Positions 50,388 to 60,000 of a stretch of DNA of 64,000 nucleotides are shown here, one piece after another. The first letter of the stretch is position 1. The number at the start of each line of letters is the position of its first letter. A model generated the notes under the pieces. That model had not been told where the DNA came from, did no database searches, and worked only from the letters and a program-made list of their open reading frames with translations. This DNA comes from Thalassobellus sediminis. Its GTDB lineage: Bacteria; Bacteroidota; Bacteroidia; Flavobacteriales; Flavobacteriaceae. The position numbers and the translations under genes are program-made. The stretch covers positions 54,022 through 118,021 of the forward strand of contig NZ_JBISCD010000035.1 of assembly GCF_044386045.1 (NCBI RefSeq), read 5' to 3'.

Positions 50388-52841
50388 ATGCAGTATTTTA
50401 TAGATGTAATTATTCCTGTTCCGCTTAAAAAGCTATTTACTTATGGTGTAACAGCCTCTGAAGCTGAATTTTTAAAACAAGGAATGCGTGTTGCGGTACC
50501 TTTTGGGAAATCTAAAATATATACAGGCATTGTTTTTAGTATACATAATGATGCACCAACTGCATATGAATCTAAAGATATTCAACAAATTTTGGATGAA
50601 ACACCTATTGTAAATGCTAAGCAATTACAATTATGGCAGTGGATAGCGAGTTATTATATGTGCACTTTGGGCGATGTTATGCGAGCTGCATTACCAAGTG
50701 GTTTTATTTTAGAAAGTGAAACAATAGTTACTAAGAATAGTGTTAATATTATAGATGAGTCTGTTTTAAAAGATGATGAGTTTTTGGTTTATGAGGCTTT
50801 GCAACATCAATCATCATTAAAAATTCATGATATATCTAATATTCTTGATAAAAAGAATGTGCTTCCTGTTATTAAACGTTTGATAGAAAAAGAAGCGATT
50901 TCGGTTGAAGAAGAGGTGTATGAAAAATATAAACCTAAGTTGGTTAGGTATGTTAAACTACATTCTAATTTTTCTTCAGAAACAGCGCTTAAACAATTGT
51001 TAGATGATTTAAGTAGAGCGCCTAAGCAGAAACAGGTGGTTATGACTTTGTTTTCGGTATCTGCAACAACAAAGAAACCTGTGAAAGTTTCCGATTTATC
51101 AACACAAAGTGATGCTTCTACGTCCATTATAAAAACATTAATAGATAAAGGTGTTTTTGAAGAATATCATATTCAAACAGACCGTGTACAATATTTAGGA
51201 GACGATAATGAGGATACAAAACATCTTAATACATATCAAGAAACCGCATTAAAAGAAATAAAAGAATCTTTTAAAACACATAATGTGTCTTTGTTACATG
51301 GTGTCACTTCATCTGGTAAAACCGAAGTGTATGTAAAATTGATAGAAGAGGTTTTAAGTACTGGTAAGCAAGTTTTGTATTTGTTACCAGAAATTGCGCT
51401 TACCACACAATTAGTCACCAGACTTCAAAATTATTTTGGAGAACAAGTAGCGGTTTTTCATTCTAAATATTCAACGCATGAACGTGTTGAGGTTTGGAAT
51501 AACGTTTTAGATCATTCCGCGAAAGCGAAAATAGTATTAGGCGCACGTTCTTCTATATTTTTACCATTTGATAATTTAGGATTGATTATAGTAGACGAGG
51601 AACATGAACAATCCTTCAAGCAATTTGATCCAGCACCTCGTTATCATGCTAGAGATACAGCGGTTGTTTTGGCTTATATGCACGAAGCAAAAATTCTTTT
51701 AGGATCGGCAACACCTAGTTTAGAAAGTTATTTTAATGCCAAACAAAATAAATATGGTTTTGTTGAATTGATGCATCGCTTTAATAATGTGTTAATGCCA
51801 GACATTGAATTGGTAGATATTAAGGAGAAGCAGAAAAAAAAGCTCATGAAAGGGCATTTTAGCGATCGGCTTATTTTAGAAATGACTGAAACTTTAGCAG
51901 AAGGGCATCAAATTATATTGTTTCAAAACAGACGCGGGTTTTCTCCTATAGTAGAGTGTAATACGTGTGGTGTGTCTCCGCAGTGTCCTAATTGTGATGT
52001 GAGTTTAACCTATCATCAATACAGGCATCAATTGCGTTGTCATTATTGTGGGTATGTAGAAGCAATGTTAAAAACTTGTAAAGCTTGTGGAAGTAGTGAA
52101 ATAGATAGTAAAGGTTTTGGTACCGAGCAAATAGAAGCAGAGGTGAAATTATTGTTTCCAGAACATAACGTTGCTAGAATGGATTTAGATACCACACGTG
52201 GAAAATATGGTTACGAAAAAATTATTACAGCATTAGAACAGCAAGAGATTGATATTTTGGTTGGAACACAAATGCTAACCAAAGGCTTAGATTTTAGAAA
52301 TGTGAAGCTTGTTGGTATTATGAATGCCGATAATATGTTGAACTTTCCTGATTTTAGAGCACACGAACGAAGTTTTCAGCTCATGTTGCAAGTTGCGGGT
52401 AGGGCAGGTCGTACCGAAGAACGTGGTAAGGTTTTAATACAAACGTATAATCCGTATCATAATATATTACAGCAAGTGTCTACAAATAATTATGTAGATA
52501 TGTTTAACGAGCAAATGAATGATCGTTATAACTTTAAATATCCGCCAATTTACAAACAGATAAAAATTACTTTAAAACATAAAGATTATAATAGGGTAGA
52601 AACGGCATCTATTTGGTTTGCTAAATCGTTACGACAAGTTTTTGGAGATTTGGTTTTAGGACCAGAGTCGCCACCTGTAGCTAGAATTAGAAATCAGTTT
52701 CATAAAAACATTTTGGTAAAGATTCCTAAAAACCAATCCTTATCAAAAACAAAAGAAGCTATTGCTAAAATAAACAACAGCTTCTTTAGTATAAAGGATT
52801 TTCGGTCAGTTAAAGTAATTTTAAATGTCGATAACTTTTAA
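50388..52841 (+). CDS. priA: Primosomal protein N' (replication restart helicase)
   Basis: An 817-residue, full-length PriA helicase. N-terminal DNA-binding domain (1-100), winged-helix region, then helicase lobe 1 with Walker A GVTSSGKTEVYVKL and DEEH box VDEEHEQSFKQ. The zinc-binding module has eight cysteines in the segments CNTCGVSPQCPNCD, CHYCG and CKACG. Lobe 2 follows with TEQIEAEVKLLFPEHN and GTQMLTKGLDF, VAGRAGRTEERG. It reloads the replication fork after collapse. It forms the end of the nadC to priA unit. Confidence 0.97.
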   Translation: MQYFIDVIIPVPLKKLFTYGVTASEAEFLKQGMRVAVPFGKSKIYTGIVFSIHNDAPTAYESKDIQQILDETPIVNAKQLQLWQWIASYYMCTLGDVMRAALPSGFILESETIVTKNSVNIIDESVLKDDEFLVYEALQHQSSLKIHDISNILDKKNVLPVIKRLIEKEAISVEEEVYEKYKPKLVRYVKLHSNFSSETALKQLLDDLSRAPKQKQVVMTLFSVSATTKKPVKVSDLSTQSDASTSIIKTLIDKGVFEEYHIQTDRVQYLGDDNEDTKHLNTYQETALKEIKESFKTHNVSLLHGVTSSGKTEVYVKLIEEVLSTGKQVLYLLPEIALTTQLVTRLQNYFGEQVAVFHSKYSTHERVEVWNNVLDHSAKAKIVLGARSSIFLPFDNLGLIIVDEEHEQSFKQFDPAPRYHARDTAVVLAYMHEAKILLGSATPSLESYFNAKQNKYGFVELMHRFNNVLMPDIELVDIKEKQKKKLMKGHFSDRLILEMTETLAEGHQIILFQNRRGFSPIVECNTCGVSPQCPNCDVSLTYHQYRHQLRCHYCGYVEAMLKTCKACGSSEIDSKGFGTEQIEAEVKLLFPEHNVARMDLDTTRGKYGYEKIITALEQQEIDILVGTQMLTKGLDFRNVKLVGIMNADNMLNFPDFRAHERSFQLMLQVAGRAGRTEERGKVLIQTYNPYHNILQQVSTNNYVDMFNEQMNDRYNFKYPPIYKQIKITLKHKDYNRVETASIWFAKSLRQVFGDLVLGPESPPVARIRNQFHKNILVKIPKNQSLSKTKEAIAKINNSFFSIKDFRSVKVILNVDNF

Positions 52842-52857
52842 TTTAGTTGAGGTTTAC

Positions 52858-53553
52858 TTAAATATTATTTAAAGCATCAACTAATTGGGTTTTCTTATTT
52901 CTACTCAAAGGAATTTCATAAGTACCAACTTCAACATTTTTACTGTTAAACCTGTCAATTTTATCAAGGTTTACAATATAAGATTTATGGATTCTTAAAA
53001 ACTTGCCTTCAGGTAATTCAGCTTCAAAAGATTTCATAGTAGATAAAACTACTAAGCTATTTTCTTCTGTTACTAATTTAACATAATCACCAAGCGCTTC
53101 AATCCATTTAATATCTTTAATGTAAACTTTACGTTTTTTAAGATTACTTTTTACAAAAATATGTTCGCCTTCTTCTTCGTTAAAGTCTAGAGTTAACTTA
53201 TGTTGTTCTAAAGCTTTATCTACTGAAGTATTGAAACGTTCTCTTGTAATTGGTTTGTGTAAGTAATCGGTAGCATCATAATTAAATGCTTTAAAAGCAT
53301 ATTCGGTTTTACCGGTTACAAAAATAATTTGAGGTTTGTTGTTTAATACGTCTAGAAGTTCAAATCCATTTAGCACTGGCATTTCAATGTCTAAAAAAAT
53401 TAAATCTACTTGTTGCGTATTTAAACCATTCTTTGTTTCTAGAGCACTACTGTACTCTGCTATTAAGTTAAGAGAGGGGTGGTTCTCTACAAGCTTAACA
53501 ATAGACAGACGTTGTATTGCTGAATCGTCTACTACTACACAGTTTAAAGTCAT
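52858..53553 (-). CDS. LytTR-family response regulator
   Basis: A 231-residue two-domain regulator. Receiver domain (1-120): acid pocket VVVDD, phospho-acceptor D55 in LIFLDIEMPV, then FVTGKTEY. LytTR DNA-binding domain (130-231): KVYIKDIKWIEALGDYVKLV, RIHKSYIVNLDKIDRFN. Start: the ATG at 53553 (MTLNCVVVDD) is chosen over an in-frame ATG at 53595, whose product would add 14 residues (MYYCRYLNRNNINV) not seen in such proteins. No histidine kinase is adjacent, so its partner is elsewhere. Confidence 0.93.
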   Translation of the reverse strand: MTLNCVVVDDSAIQRLSIVKLVENHPSLNLIAEYSSALETKNGLNTQQVDLIFLDIEMPVLNGFELLDVLNNKPQIIFVTGKTEYAFKAFNYDATDYLHKPITRERFNTSVDKALEQHKLTLDFNEEEGEHIFVKSNLKKRKVYIKDIKWIEALGDYVKLVTEENSLVVLSTMKSFEAELPEGKFLRIHKSYIVNLDKIDRFNSKNVEVGTYEIPLSRNKKTQLVDALNNI

Positions 53554-53583
53554 AACATTTATATTATTTCGGTTAAGATATCG

Positions 53584-53614
53584 ACAATAGTACAAAAAAT
53601 TCGGCTAAAAACCA
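53584..53614 (-). promoter_or_regulatory. Possible promoter of the LytTR regulator gene
   Basis: On the minus strand, TTG (53614-53612), 20 bases, then TACTATTG (53591-53584), one mismatch to TAnnTTTG. It lies 30 bases upstream of the ATG at 53553 and inside the longer reading frame, which supports the shorter start. Confidence 0.5.
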
Positions 53615-53771
53615 AAAAACATCGTTTAAATGCATTAATTAACAAAATTTTAACATATGTAATTGCTATGTTTAACTAGTCAAATATATTGTTTAACTAT
53701 AGATATTGATAATTATTTTATTATAAAATATTAACAATGTGAAATGGATAAAAATTAAGGTGAATATATTG

Positions 53772-53802
53772 TTGTTTTATATATATGTATTTGCTACTTT
53801 TG
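53772..53802 (+). promoter_or_regulatory. Bacteroidota-type promoter of the rpsF operon
   Basis: TTG at 53772-53774, a 20-base spacer, and TACTTTTG at 53795-53802 (continuing to a C) match the sigma consensus for this phylum perfectly. The rpsF ATG is 31 bases downstream. Confidence 0.75.
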
Positions 53803-53833
53803 CACCCAATTTTTAACAATAAAAACGATTTTT

Positions 53834-54172
53834 ATGAATCATTATGAAACTGTTTTCATCTTAAATCCCGTTTTATCTGAAGATCAGATAAAGGAAACAG
53901 TAAAGAAATACGAAGATTTTCTTGTTTCTAACGGCGCTAAGATGGTATCAAAAGAGGACTGGGGACTAAAAAAATTAGCCTACCCAATTCAAAACAAGAA
54001 AAGTGGCTTTTATCACTTATTTGAGTACACCGTTACTGGTGAAGTAATTAATGCTTTAGAAGTAGAGTTTAGACGTGATGAGCGTTTTATGCGTTATTTA
54101 ACTGTAGCGTTAGATAAACATGCTGTTTCATGGGCAGAAAGAAGAAGAGTTAAACTTAAACAAAAAGCTTAA
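53834..54172 (+). CDS. rpsF: 30S ribosomal protein S6
   Basis: A 112-residue protein beginning MNHYETVFILNPVLSE with the S6 alpha/beta fold and the RRDERFMRYLTVALDKHA segment. It binds 16S rRNA together with S18, which is encoded next. Start of a three-gene ribosomal operon with the conserved rpsF-rpsR-rplI order. Confidence 0.98.
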   Translation: MNHYETVFILNPVLSEDQIKETVKKYEDFLVSNGAKMVSKEDWGLKKLAYPIQNKKSGFYHLFEYTVTGEVINALEVEFRRDERFMRYLTVALDKHAVSWAERRRVKLKQKA

Positions 54173-54174
54173 TT

Positions 54175-54471
54175 ATGTCATCAATAGAACAACAATCTAA
54201 AGGAAAAAAAGACGGAGAAATTAGATATTTAACTCCGCTTAACATCGATACAAATAAGGCTAAGAAATATTGTATGTTTCAAAAGTCTGGAATTAAGTAT
54301 GTTGATTACAAAGATCCAGATTTTTTAATGCGCTTTATAAACGAGCAAGGTAAAATTTTACCAAGACGTTTAACAGGTACATCATTAAAGTACCAAAGAA
54401 AAGTAGCCGTAGCTGTAAAAAGAGCACGTCACTTAGCTTTAATGCCTTATGTAGCAGATTTATTAAAATAA
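54175..54471 (+). CDS. rpsR: 30S ribosomal protein S18
   Basis: A 98-residue protein that contains the S18 core: YVDYKDPDFLMRFINEQGKILPRRLTGTSLKYQ is replaced with the usual spacing, and it ends RARHLALMPYV. It binds S6 on the 30S platform. It starts two bases after the rpsF stop. The N-terminal extension is typical of this phylum. Confidence 0.98.
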   Translation: MSSIEQQSKGKKDGEIRYLTPLNIDTNKAKKYCMFQKSGIKYVDYKDPDFLMRFINEQGKILPRRLTGTSLKYQRKVAVAVKRARHLALMPYVADLLK

Positions 54472-54484
54472 AATACCGATAACA

Positions 54485-54931
54485 ATGGAACTTATATTAA
54501 AACAAGACGTTGAAAATTTAGGATTTAAAGACGATGTTGTAACAGTTAAGAACGGTTATGGTAGAAACTTTTTAATTCCTCAAGGACAAGCTATATTAGC
54601 TACAGTGTCTGCAAAGAAAGTATTAGCAGAAAACTTAAAGCAAAGAGCTTTTAAAGAAAAGAAAATAGTTGATGATGCTAACAAGATTGCTGAAGCTTTA
54701 AAAGCATTAGAAATTAAGATAGCTGCTAAAGTAGGTGCAGGAGATAAATTATTTGGTTCTGTAAACAACATTGATGTTGCTGCCGCTTTAGAAAAAGAAG
54801 GTCAAGCTATTGATAAAAAATTCATCACAGTTACAACTGTTAAACGTTTAGGTAAATATACTGCCGTAGTACGTTTACACAGATCTGTATCTGTAGATTT
54901 AGAATTTGAGGTTATTGCACAAGCAAGCTAA
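54485..54931 (+). CDS. rplI: 50S ribosomal protein L9
   Basis: A 148-residue protein with the N-terminal domain MELILKQDVENLGFKDD and GYGRNFLIPQGQA, the long connecting helix (about 45-75) and the C-terminal domain with GAGDKLFGSVNN. It binds 23S rRNA near the L1 stalk. Last gene of the operon before the terminator. Confidence 0.98.
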   Translation: MELILKQDVENLGFKDDVVTVKNGYGRNFLIPQGQAILATVSAKKVLAENLKQRAFKEKKIVDDANKIAEALKALEIKIAAKVGAGDKLFGSVNNIDVAAALEKEGQAIDKKFITVTTVKRLGKYTAVVRLHRSVSVDLEFEVIAQAS

Positions 54932-54950
54932 TATCAAATATTTTAGTACA

Positions 54951-54979
54951 AAAGCCTCAACTTAGTTGGGGCTTTTTTT
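54951..54979 (+). terminator. Terminator of the rpsF-rpsR-rplI operon
   Basis: Stem AAAGCCTCAAC with GTTGGGGCTTT (one G-T pair), three-base loop, then seven T residues, about 20 bases after the rplI stop. Confidence 0.9.
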
Positions 54980-55029
54980 ATTAAATTTATAAGGTTTCTG
55001 TTTTTACGGAAATGTAAATCAAATTTTTA

Positions 55030-55497
55030 ATGAAATATAGTAGACTTACAAAAGAACAATTTGAAGAATTGCATCAAGAGTTTATAAACTTTTTGGCAAC
55101 ACAATCTATAACTGCAGATGAGTGGGCAAATTTAAAAGAAAATAAACCAGAAATGGCTGAAATGGAACTCGACGTTTTTAGCGATTTAATTTGGGAAGGT
55201 GCATTAAATAAAGCAGAATACTTAGAGCATTTTGCACCAAAACACATGTATTTATTTCGTTTAGGTGAAGAGAAAATGAATGCCATTGTAGTAAATGTAA
55301 AGAGTGATGTTGATATTACTACAAAAGAAGGTTATAACTGGTTACGTGAAAATTTGATGGATGATAATGTTGAGTTTTTACAAGCCGATAAAGATTATAC
55401 CGATGATAAAAATTTAGATAAATTTAAAATGATTGAACAAGGCGCTGTAATTACTAAAGGCGAATTGTTTAACTATTTTAATAAGTTAATAAATTAA
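55030..55497 (+). CDS. Conserved cytoplasmic protein of unknown function (DUF6495-like)
   Basis: A 155-residue, acidic, mostly helical protein starting MKYSRLTKEQFEELHQEF, with EWANLKENKPEMAEMELDVFSDLIWEG and a closing KGELFNYFNKL. No signal peptide. I believe that this is the family called DUF6495, found between ribosomal and hisS genes in flavobacteria, but that is from memory. It follows the rplI terminator and precedes hisS by 148 bases. No function is claimed. Confidence 0.75.
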   Translation: MKYSRLTKEQFEELHQEFINFLATQSITADEWANLKENKPEMAEMELDVFSDLIWEGALNKAEYLEHFAPKHMYLFRLGEEKMNAIVVNVKSDVDITTKEGYNWLRENLMDDNVEFLQADKDYTDDKNLDKFKMIEQGAVITKGELFNYFNKLIN

Positions 55498-55500
55498 ATT

Positions 55501-55643
55501 TTGTCATTCCTGTAAAGGCAGGAATCTATTTCAATTAAAACTATTATTTTTGTCTTTCCACCTCATACAATAACAAAGGAGTTAGTGTGATGTGGATACA
55601 TTCATAACAATTCATTAAAAAGATACCCGTTTTCACGGGCATA
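55501..55643. repeat. Convergent pair of REP-like palindromes upstream of hisS
   Basis: The first copy (55501-55528) has ATTCCTG (55506-55512) facing CAGGAAT (55519-55525) and closely matches the element at 26857. The second (55621-55643) is the reverse-complement form with CCCGT (55626-55630) and ACGGG (55635-55639). The second ends three bases before the hisS start codon. Confidence 0.65.
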
Positions 55644-55645
55644 TT

Positions 55646-57016
55646 ATGGCTCAAAAACCAAGCATCCCAAAAGGAACCAGAGATTTTAACCCAGAACAGG
55701 TAGCAAAACGTAATTATATATTTAATACTATTCGTGGTGCTTTTCAAACTTACGGATTTCAACCTATTGAAACACCAAGTTTTGAGAATTCAGATACGTT
55801 GATGGGGAAATATGGTGATGAAGGTGATCGTTTGATTTTTAAAATTTTAAATTCTGGTGATTATTTAGCTAAATCGAATGAAGAAGCTTATAATAAAAGA
55901 GATTCAACTAAGTTAACCTCAAGTATTTCTGAAAAAGCTCTACGTTACGATTTAACTGTGCCATTTGCACGTTACGTAGTACAACATCAAAACGAAATAG
56001 AATTTCCGTTTAAACGCTACCAAATACAACCTGTTTGGAGAGCCGACAGGCCTCAGAAAGGACGTTTTAGAGAGTTTTTTCAATGTGATGCTGATGTAGT
56101 TGGAAGTAAATCGTTATGGCAAGAGGTAGAGTTTATACAGTTGTATGATACGGTGTTTTCTGCTTTAAAATTAGAAGGTGTTACTATAAAAATTAATAAT
56201 AGAAAAATTTTATCTGGAATAGCTGAAGTTATTGGAGCAAGTGAAAAATTAATCGATTTTACAGTCGCTTTAGATAAGTTAGATAAAATAGGTGAGGAGA
56301 AGGTGAAAGAAGAAATGCTTAGTAAAGGAATTTCGAAAGCTGGTATCTCTAAACTTCAACCATTATTTACATTATCTGGTTCTTTTGAATCTCAAATAGA
56401 AAGTTTAAAAGGTATTTTGTCTTCTTCTGAAGAAGGGCAAAAAGGTATTGAAGAATTAGCTTTTATAAATACAGCTATTAAAGAATTAGGTTTAACAACA
56501 GCTGCATTGCAATTAGATGTAACACTTGCACGTGGTTTAAACTATTATACAGGCGCTATTTTTGAAGTAGCAGCACCAAGTACCGTTAAGATGGGATCTA
56601 TTGGTGGAGGTGGTCGTTATGACGATTTAACCGGTATTTTTGGAATGAAAGATGTTAGTGGTGTTGGTATTAGCTTTGGTTTAGATCGTATTTATTTAGT
56701 TCTTGAAGAATTAGGATTGTTTCCAGAAACAGTTGCTAAAAATATTGAGGTGCTATTTATCAATTTTGGAGATAAAGAAGCCTTGTTTAGTTTAAAAGCA
56801 ATTAAGCAATTAAGAGAGCTAGGTATTAATGCCGAATTATATCCAGATGCAGCAAAAATGAAAAAGCAAATGAATCATGCCAATAAGCGTGCTATACCGT
56901 TTGTTGTTTTGGTAGGTGACCAAGAAATAGAATCTAATACCTATACGTTGAAAAATATGGTTTCTGGCGAACAATTAAAAGTGTCTTTAGAAGCGTTAAT
57001 TGCACATATAAAATAA
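55646..57016 (+). CDS. hisS: Histidyl-tRNA synthetase
   Basis: A 456-residue class II aminoacyl-tRNA synthetase. Motif 1 region IETPSFENSDTLMGKYG, motif 2 YQIQPVWRADRPQKGRFREFFQCD, the histidine-specific LARGLNYYTGAIFE, and motif 3 SFGLDRIYLV. The C-terminal anticodon-binding domain starts near residue 370 (EVLFINFGDKEA). It attaches histidine to tRNA-His. A palindromic repeat ends seven bases before the ATG and may fold over the start region. Confidence 0.98.
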   Translation: MAQKPSIPKGTRDFNPEQVAKRNYIFNTIRGAFQTYGFQPIETPSFENSDTLMGKYGDEGDRLIFKILNSGDYLAKSNEEAYNKRDSTKLTSSISEKALRYDLTVPFARYVVQHQNEIEFPFKRYQIQPVWRADRPQKGRFREFFQCDADVVGSKSLWQEVEFIQLYDTVFSALKLEGVTIKINNRKILSGIAEVIGASEKLIDFTVALDKLDKIGEEKVKEEMLSKGISKAGISKLQPLFTLSGSFESQIESLKGILSSSEEGQKGIEELAFINTAIKELGLTTAALQLDVTLARGLNYYTGAIFEVAAPSTVKMGSIGGGGRYDDLTGIFGMKDVSGVGISFGLDRIYLVLEELGLFPETVAKNIEVLFINFGDKEALFSLKAIKQLRELGINAELYPDAAKMKKQMNHANKRAIPFVVLVGDQEIESNTYTLKNMVSGEQLKVSLEALIAHIK

Positions 57017-57017
57017 A

Positions 57018-57044
57018 AAAGTCCTGAATTACATTCAGGACTTT
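57018..57044. terminator. Bidirectional terminator between hisS and the large T9SS gene
   Basis: Perfect 12-bp stem AAAGTCCTGAAT (57018-57029) and 57033-57044 around a three-base loop. The A and T tracts on both sides suit termination of both convergent genes. Confidence 0.88.
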
Positions 57045-57092
57045 AAGTTAAATTTAAAAATAGTTTTTGAAAATAACTTAGACTAATTCACC

Positions 57093-60000
57093 TTATTGTT
57101 TTATTAATACTTTTTTAGAAACAATTCCATAATCGGTTTTTATTTTAATTATATATGAACCTGCTTTTATTTGTCGAGTCTTATATTCAATGTAATTTTC
57201 AGCTGTTTGTTCACTAAAATTAAATATAGTTTGACCAAGCATATTATAAATTTCTATACTTTCTATGTTTTTCAATTCAGGGTTGTTTATTATAATGCTT
57301 CCCTTTTCATTAGAAAAAAATAATTGTAAACTTTTCTCATTAAGTTCTGCAATTTCTAGTGATTTATTTGATAATGAGTTTTTAAATGTTATTTCAAAAC
57401 GATCAGTATATTCTCCAGGTTCTAAATAAATTTCGTAGTTGTTTTCATTTAAATTATGATAAAAATTTAATTCTTTATCATGTAAATATATTTCTTGTTC
57501 ATTAGTAATATTTTCCAATGCATCAATTTTAATAGAAGCAAGTCCACTTTTATTTATTTTTATTCCAAGTGGAATAATTGAATTATCATCTAAGCTATTA
57601 ATTGACTGAATAATTAATTTTGCGCTGTTTAATAGCCAATACATATCTTCTTTATTAGATTCAATTAATAAAGCTTCATATCCTAAATCAAAATCGTTAG
57701 TAGTGTTTTCATCAGCAGTTATGAGTATTTGACGATGATATCCACTTGGAGAATCAAACATTAATCTCATTTTTGGTCTTGTATCTAAATCTGTATTACC
57801 TGTACTAGATATTGATTTGCTACTTGATGACTTTAAAAACAATGAAGGGTCTGAAGCTTCTGTTTTAAAAGTACGTTGACTATTTTTAAATACTATATCA
57901 CCACCATTAATTGTTAAAGATAAACCGTCGTCTAAAGTTGTTGTTGTGGCACCACCGTCTGTAGTACCTGTTAAATCAGAGCTTAATAAGGCAGAAACAA
58001 AAAAGCCTTGACCAACGGGGATGTATCGTTCTGGAATTTTTGTTCCAGCTGCACCTGTTGCATTAATTCTAGTATCATTCGAAATGGCTGCAACTGAACC
58101 TGCCAAGGTGTAAATTGCATAACCACCTTCATATTGAGCTAGGTTATGAGTATTGTTAGAGAAATGATCCCAGAAATACAAAGCTCCATTAATAATGTTT
58201 CCATTAGTATTTCTCCCTTGAGCTTCAGAATTACTAATATTATCTTTAATAAATTCATCTGCATCTAGTGCAGAAGCATAGGGGTTTCCTACTAGGTAAT
58301 CATATCCAGGACTAATATTTAAAGTAATATCACCGTTATATGGTTTTCCTAAAAACACATAATTTTGTTCTGGTGTTGCTACTCCAGGTCCTTTCATTGT
58401 AAAACCTTCTCCTGCTAATAAATTACCAGTACTTCTTACATGTTGCCAGCTAGAATAATCATTAGCAGTATTATTTGCATATTTCCATATCCAATAATCA
58501 GCATTTCTAACTGGAGAAGATGTTCCGTTATAACCAGAGGTTAAAAAACCTACATTACTTACTATTTCCGGTAGTGTATAACTACTATTGTTAGCATTGT
58601 TAGTTACTCCAACAGGAGAAGACCAATAATTGTATGTGTAAGTATTAGAAGTTCCTTGTTGATCTCTTTCGAGAGAGCCTGAACTAGTTGATTCTAAAAC
58701 ACTTGTGTTCGTTTGTACTAATTGAGATTCTCCTTCTAAATCTAAGAGTCCATTTAGTTTTAAATACCAACTATTATACAAGCCTTTATCAGCTTCAATA
58801 GTAAATTCACGAGAAGAATCAACTATGATGCCAACAGTACCTTGTGTATTATATGAACCATTTAAGTTAATATTATTTTTAATATGAACAATAGAAGCGT
58901 CATCTGGATTGTCTTGTTTAGACATAATATCCCATTCACTTCCGTATAACCAGTTAGCTGCATTTGTCCAATCACCATCAGCTGATGTTTCATAAGGTAG
59001 AGGAGCTCTTTGAAAATAGATGTTTTTAAAATTATACATTTTTGCGCCTGTAACATCTCTTGGTGCTGTTTTCTTGTCATCTAGAATATCATCATCATAA
59101 CCATCCATTTTGTAATACTTCACTAAGTTAGTTCCTATTGAGGCAGAAATATTTGTAGGGATTATTTTTCCACTATTGAAACCATTGGCATCATCTAATT
59201 CTTGATAAACCATTCTTTTTAGATCGTTTGAAGATAAACCTACATCAAAAACACGTACTTCATCTATTTCTCCTTTAAAGTAATTGTTATTGGTGGTTGC
59301 TCTTCCTATCATAAATAATGAACTACTATTAACACCACCAGAACCAGAAGTGTCAATATCTTCTTGAACACCATTTATATATAATACAGAGTCTCCACCC
59401 GAATTAGTAGTTACGGCAACATGTGCCCAAACACCATCTGTTAAAGAAGTTGTTGAAGTTAAGGTTGTACCTTCTACAATAGCACTAACAATGTTTGAAG
59501 TATCATCAATGATAATATAAAAATCACTTTGACCAACTGCAATTTGGTTGTCTCCTGTTGTATTTGTACCATCAGGTTTTACAAAAGCCATTAGTGTAGC
59601 ACTACCAGATGATATAATATTGGTGTCTTCAATGTAATCATTTCTACCATCAAAATATAAACTATAACTTTCATCTAAATTTCTTGGTGAACCGAAAACA
59701 GTGTCATTACCATCTCTTGAATCTACAATACCATCACCATCGGTATCTGTTGTATCGTCCAATACACCGTTCGTGTTTGGTAATACCGCATAAATTTCCA
59801 CAGTGTCTATATCATAAATTCCAGTAATATCGTTGTACAAGTCTATATAGTTTGGTATTCCATCGTTGTCAGTATCTAAAACATATAATGGTCCAGAACC
59901 TTGGCTATCATTTCCATATGAATCTGCATAATTTGTATTTGAATCAAAATAATCATATATGTCAAGGATACCATCACCAAAGCCTTCTGTTGTGCCATCA

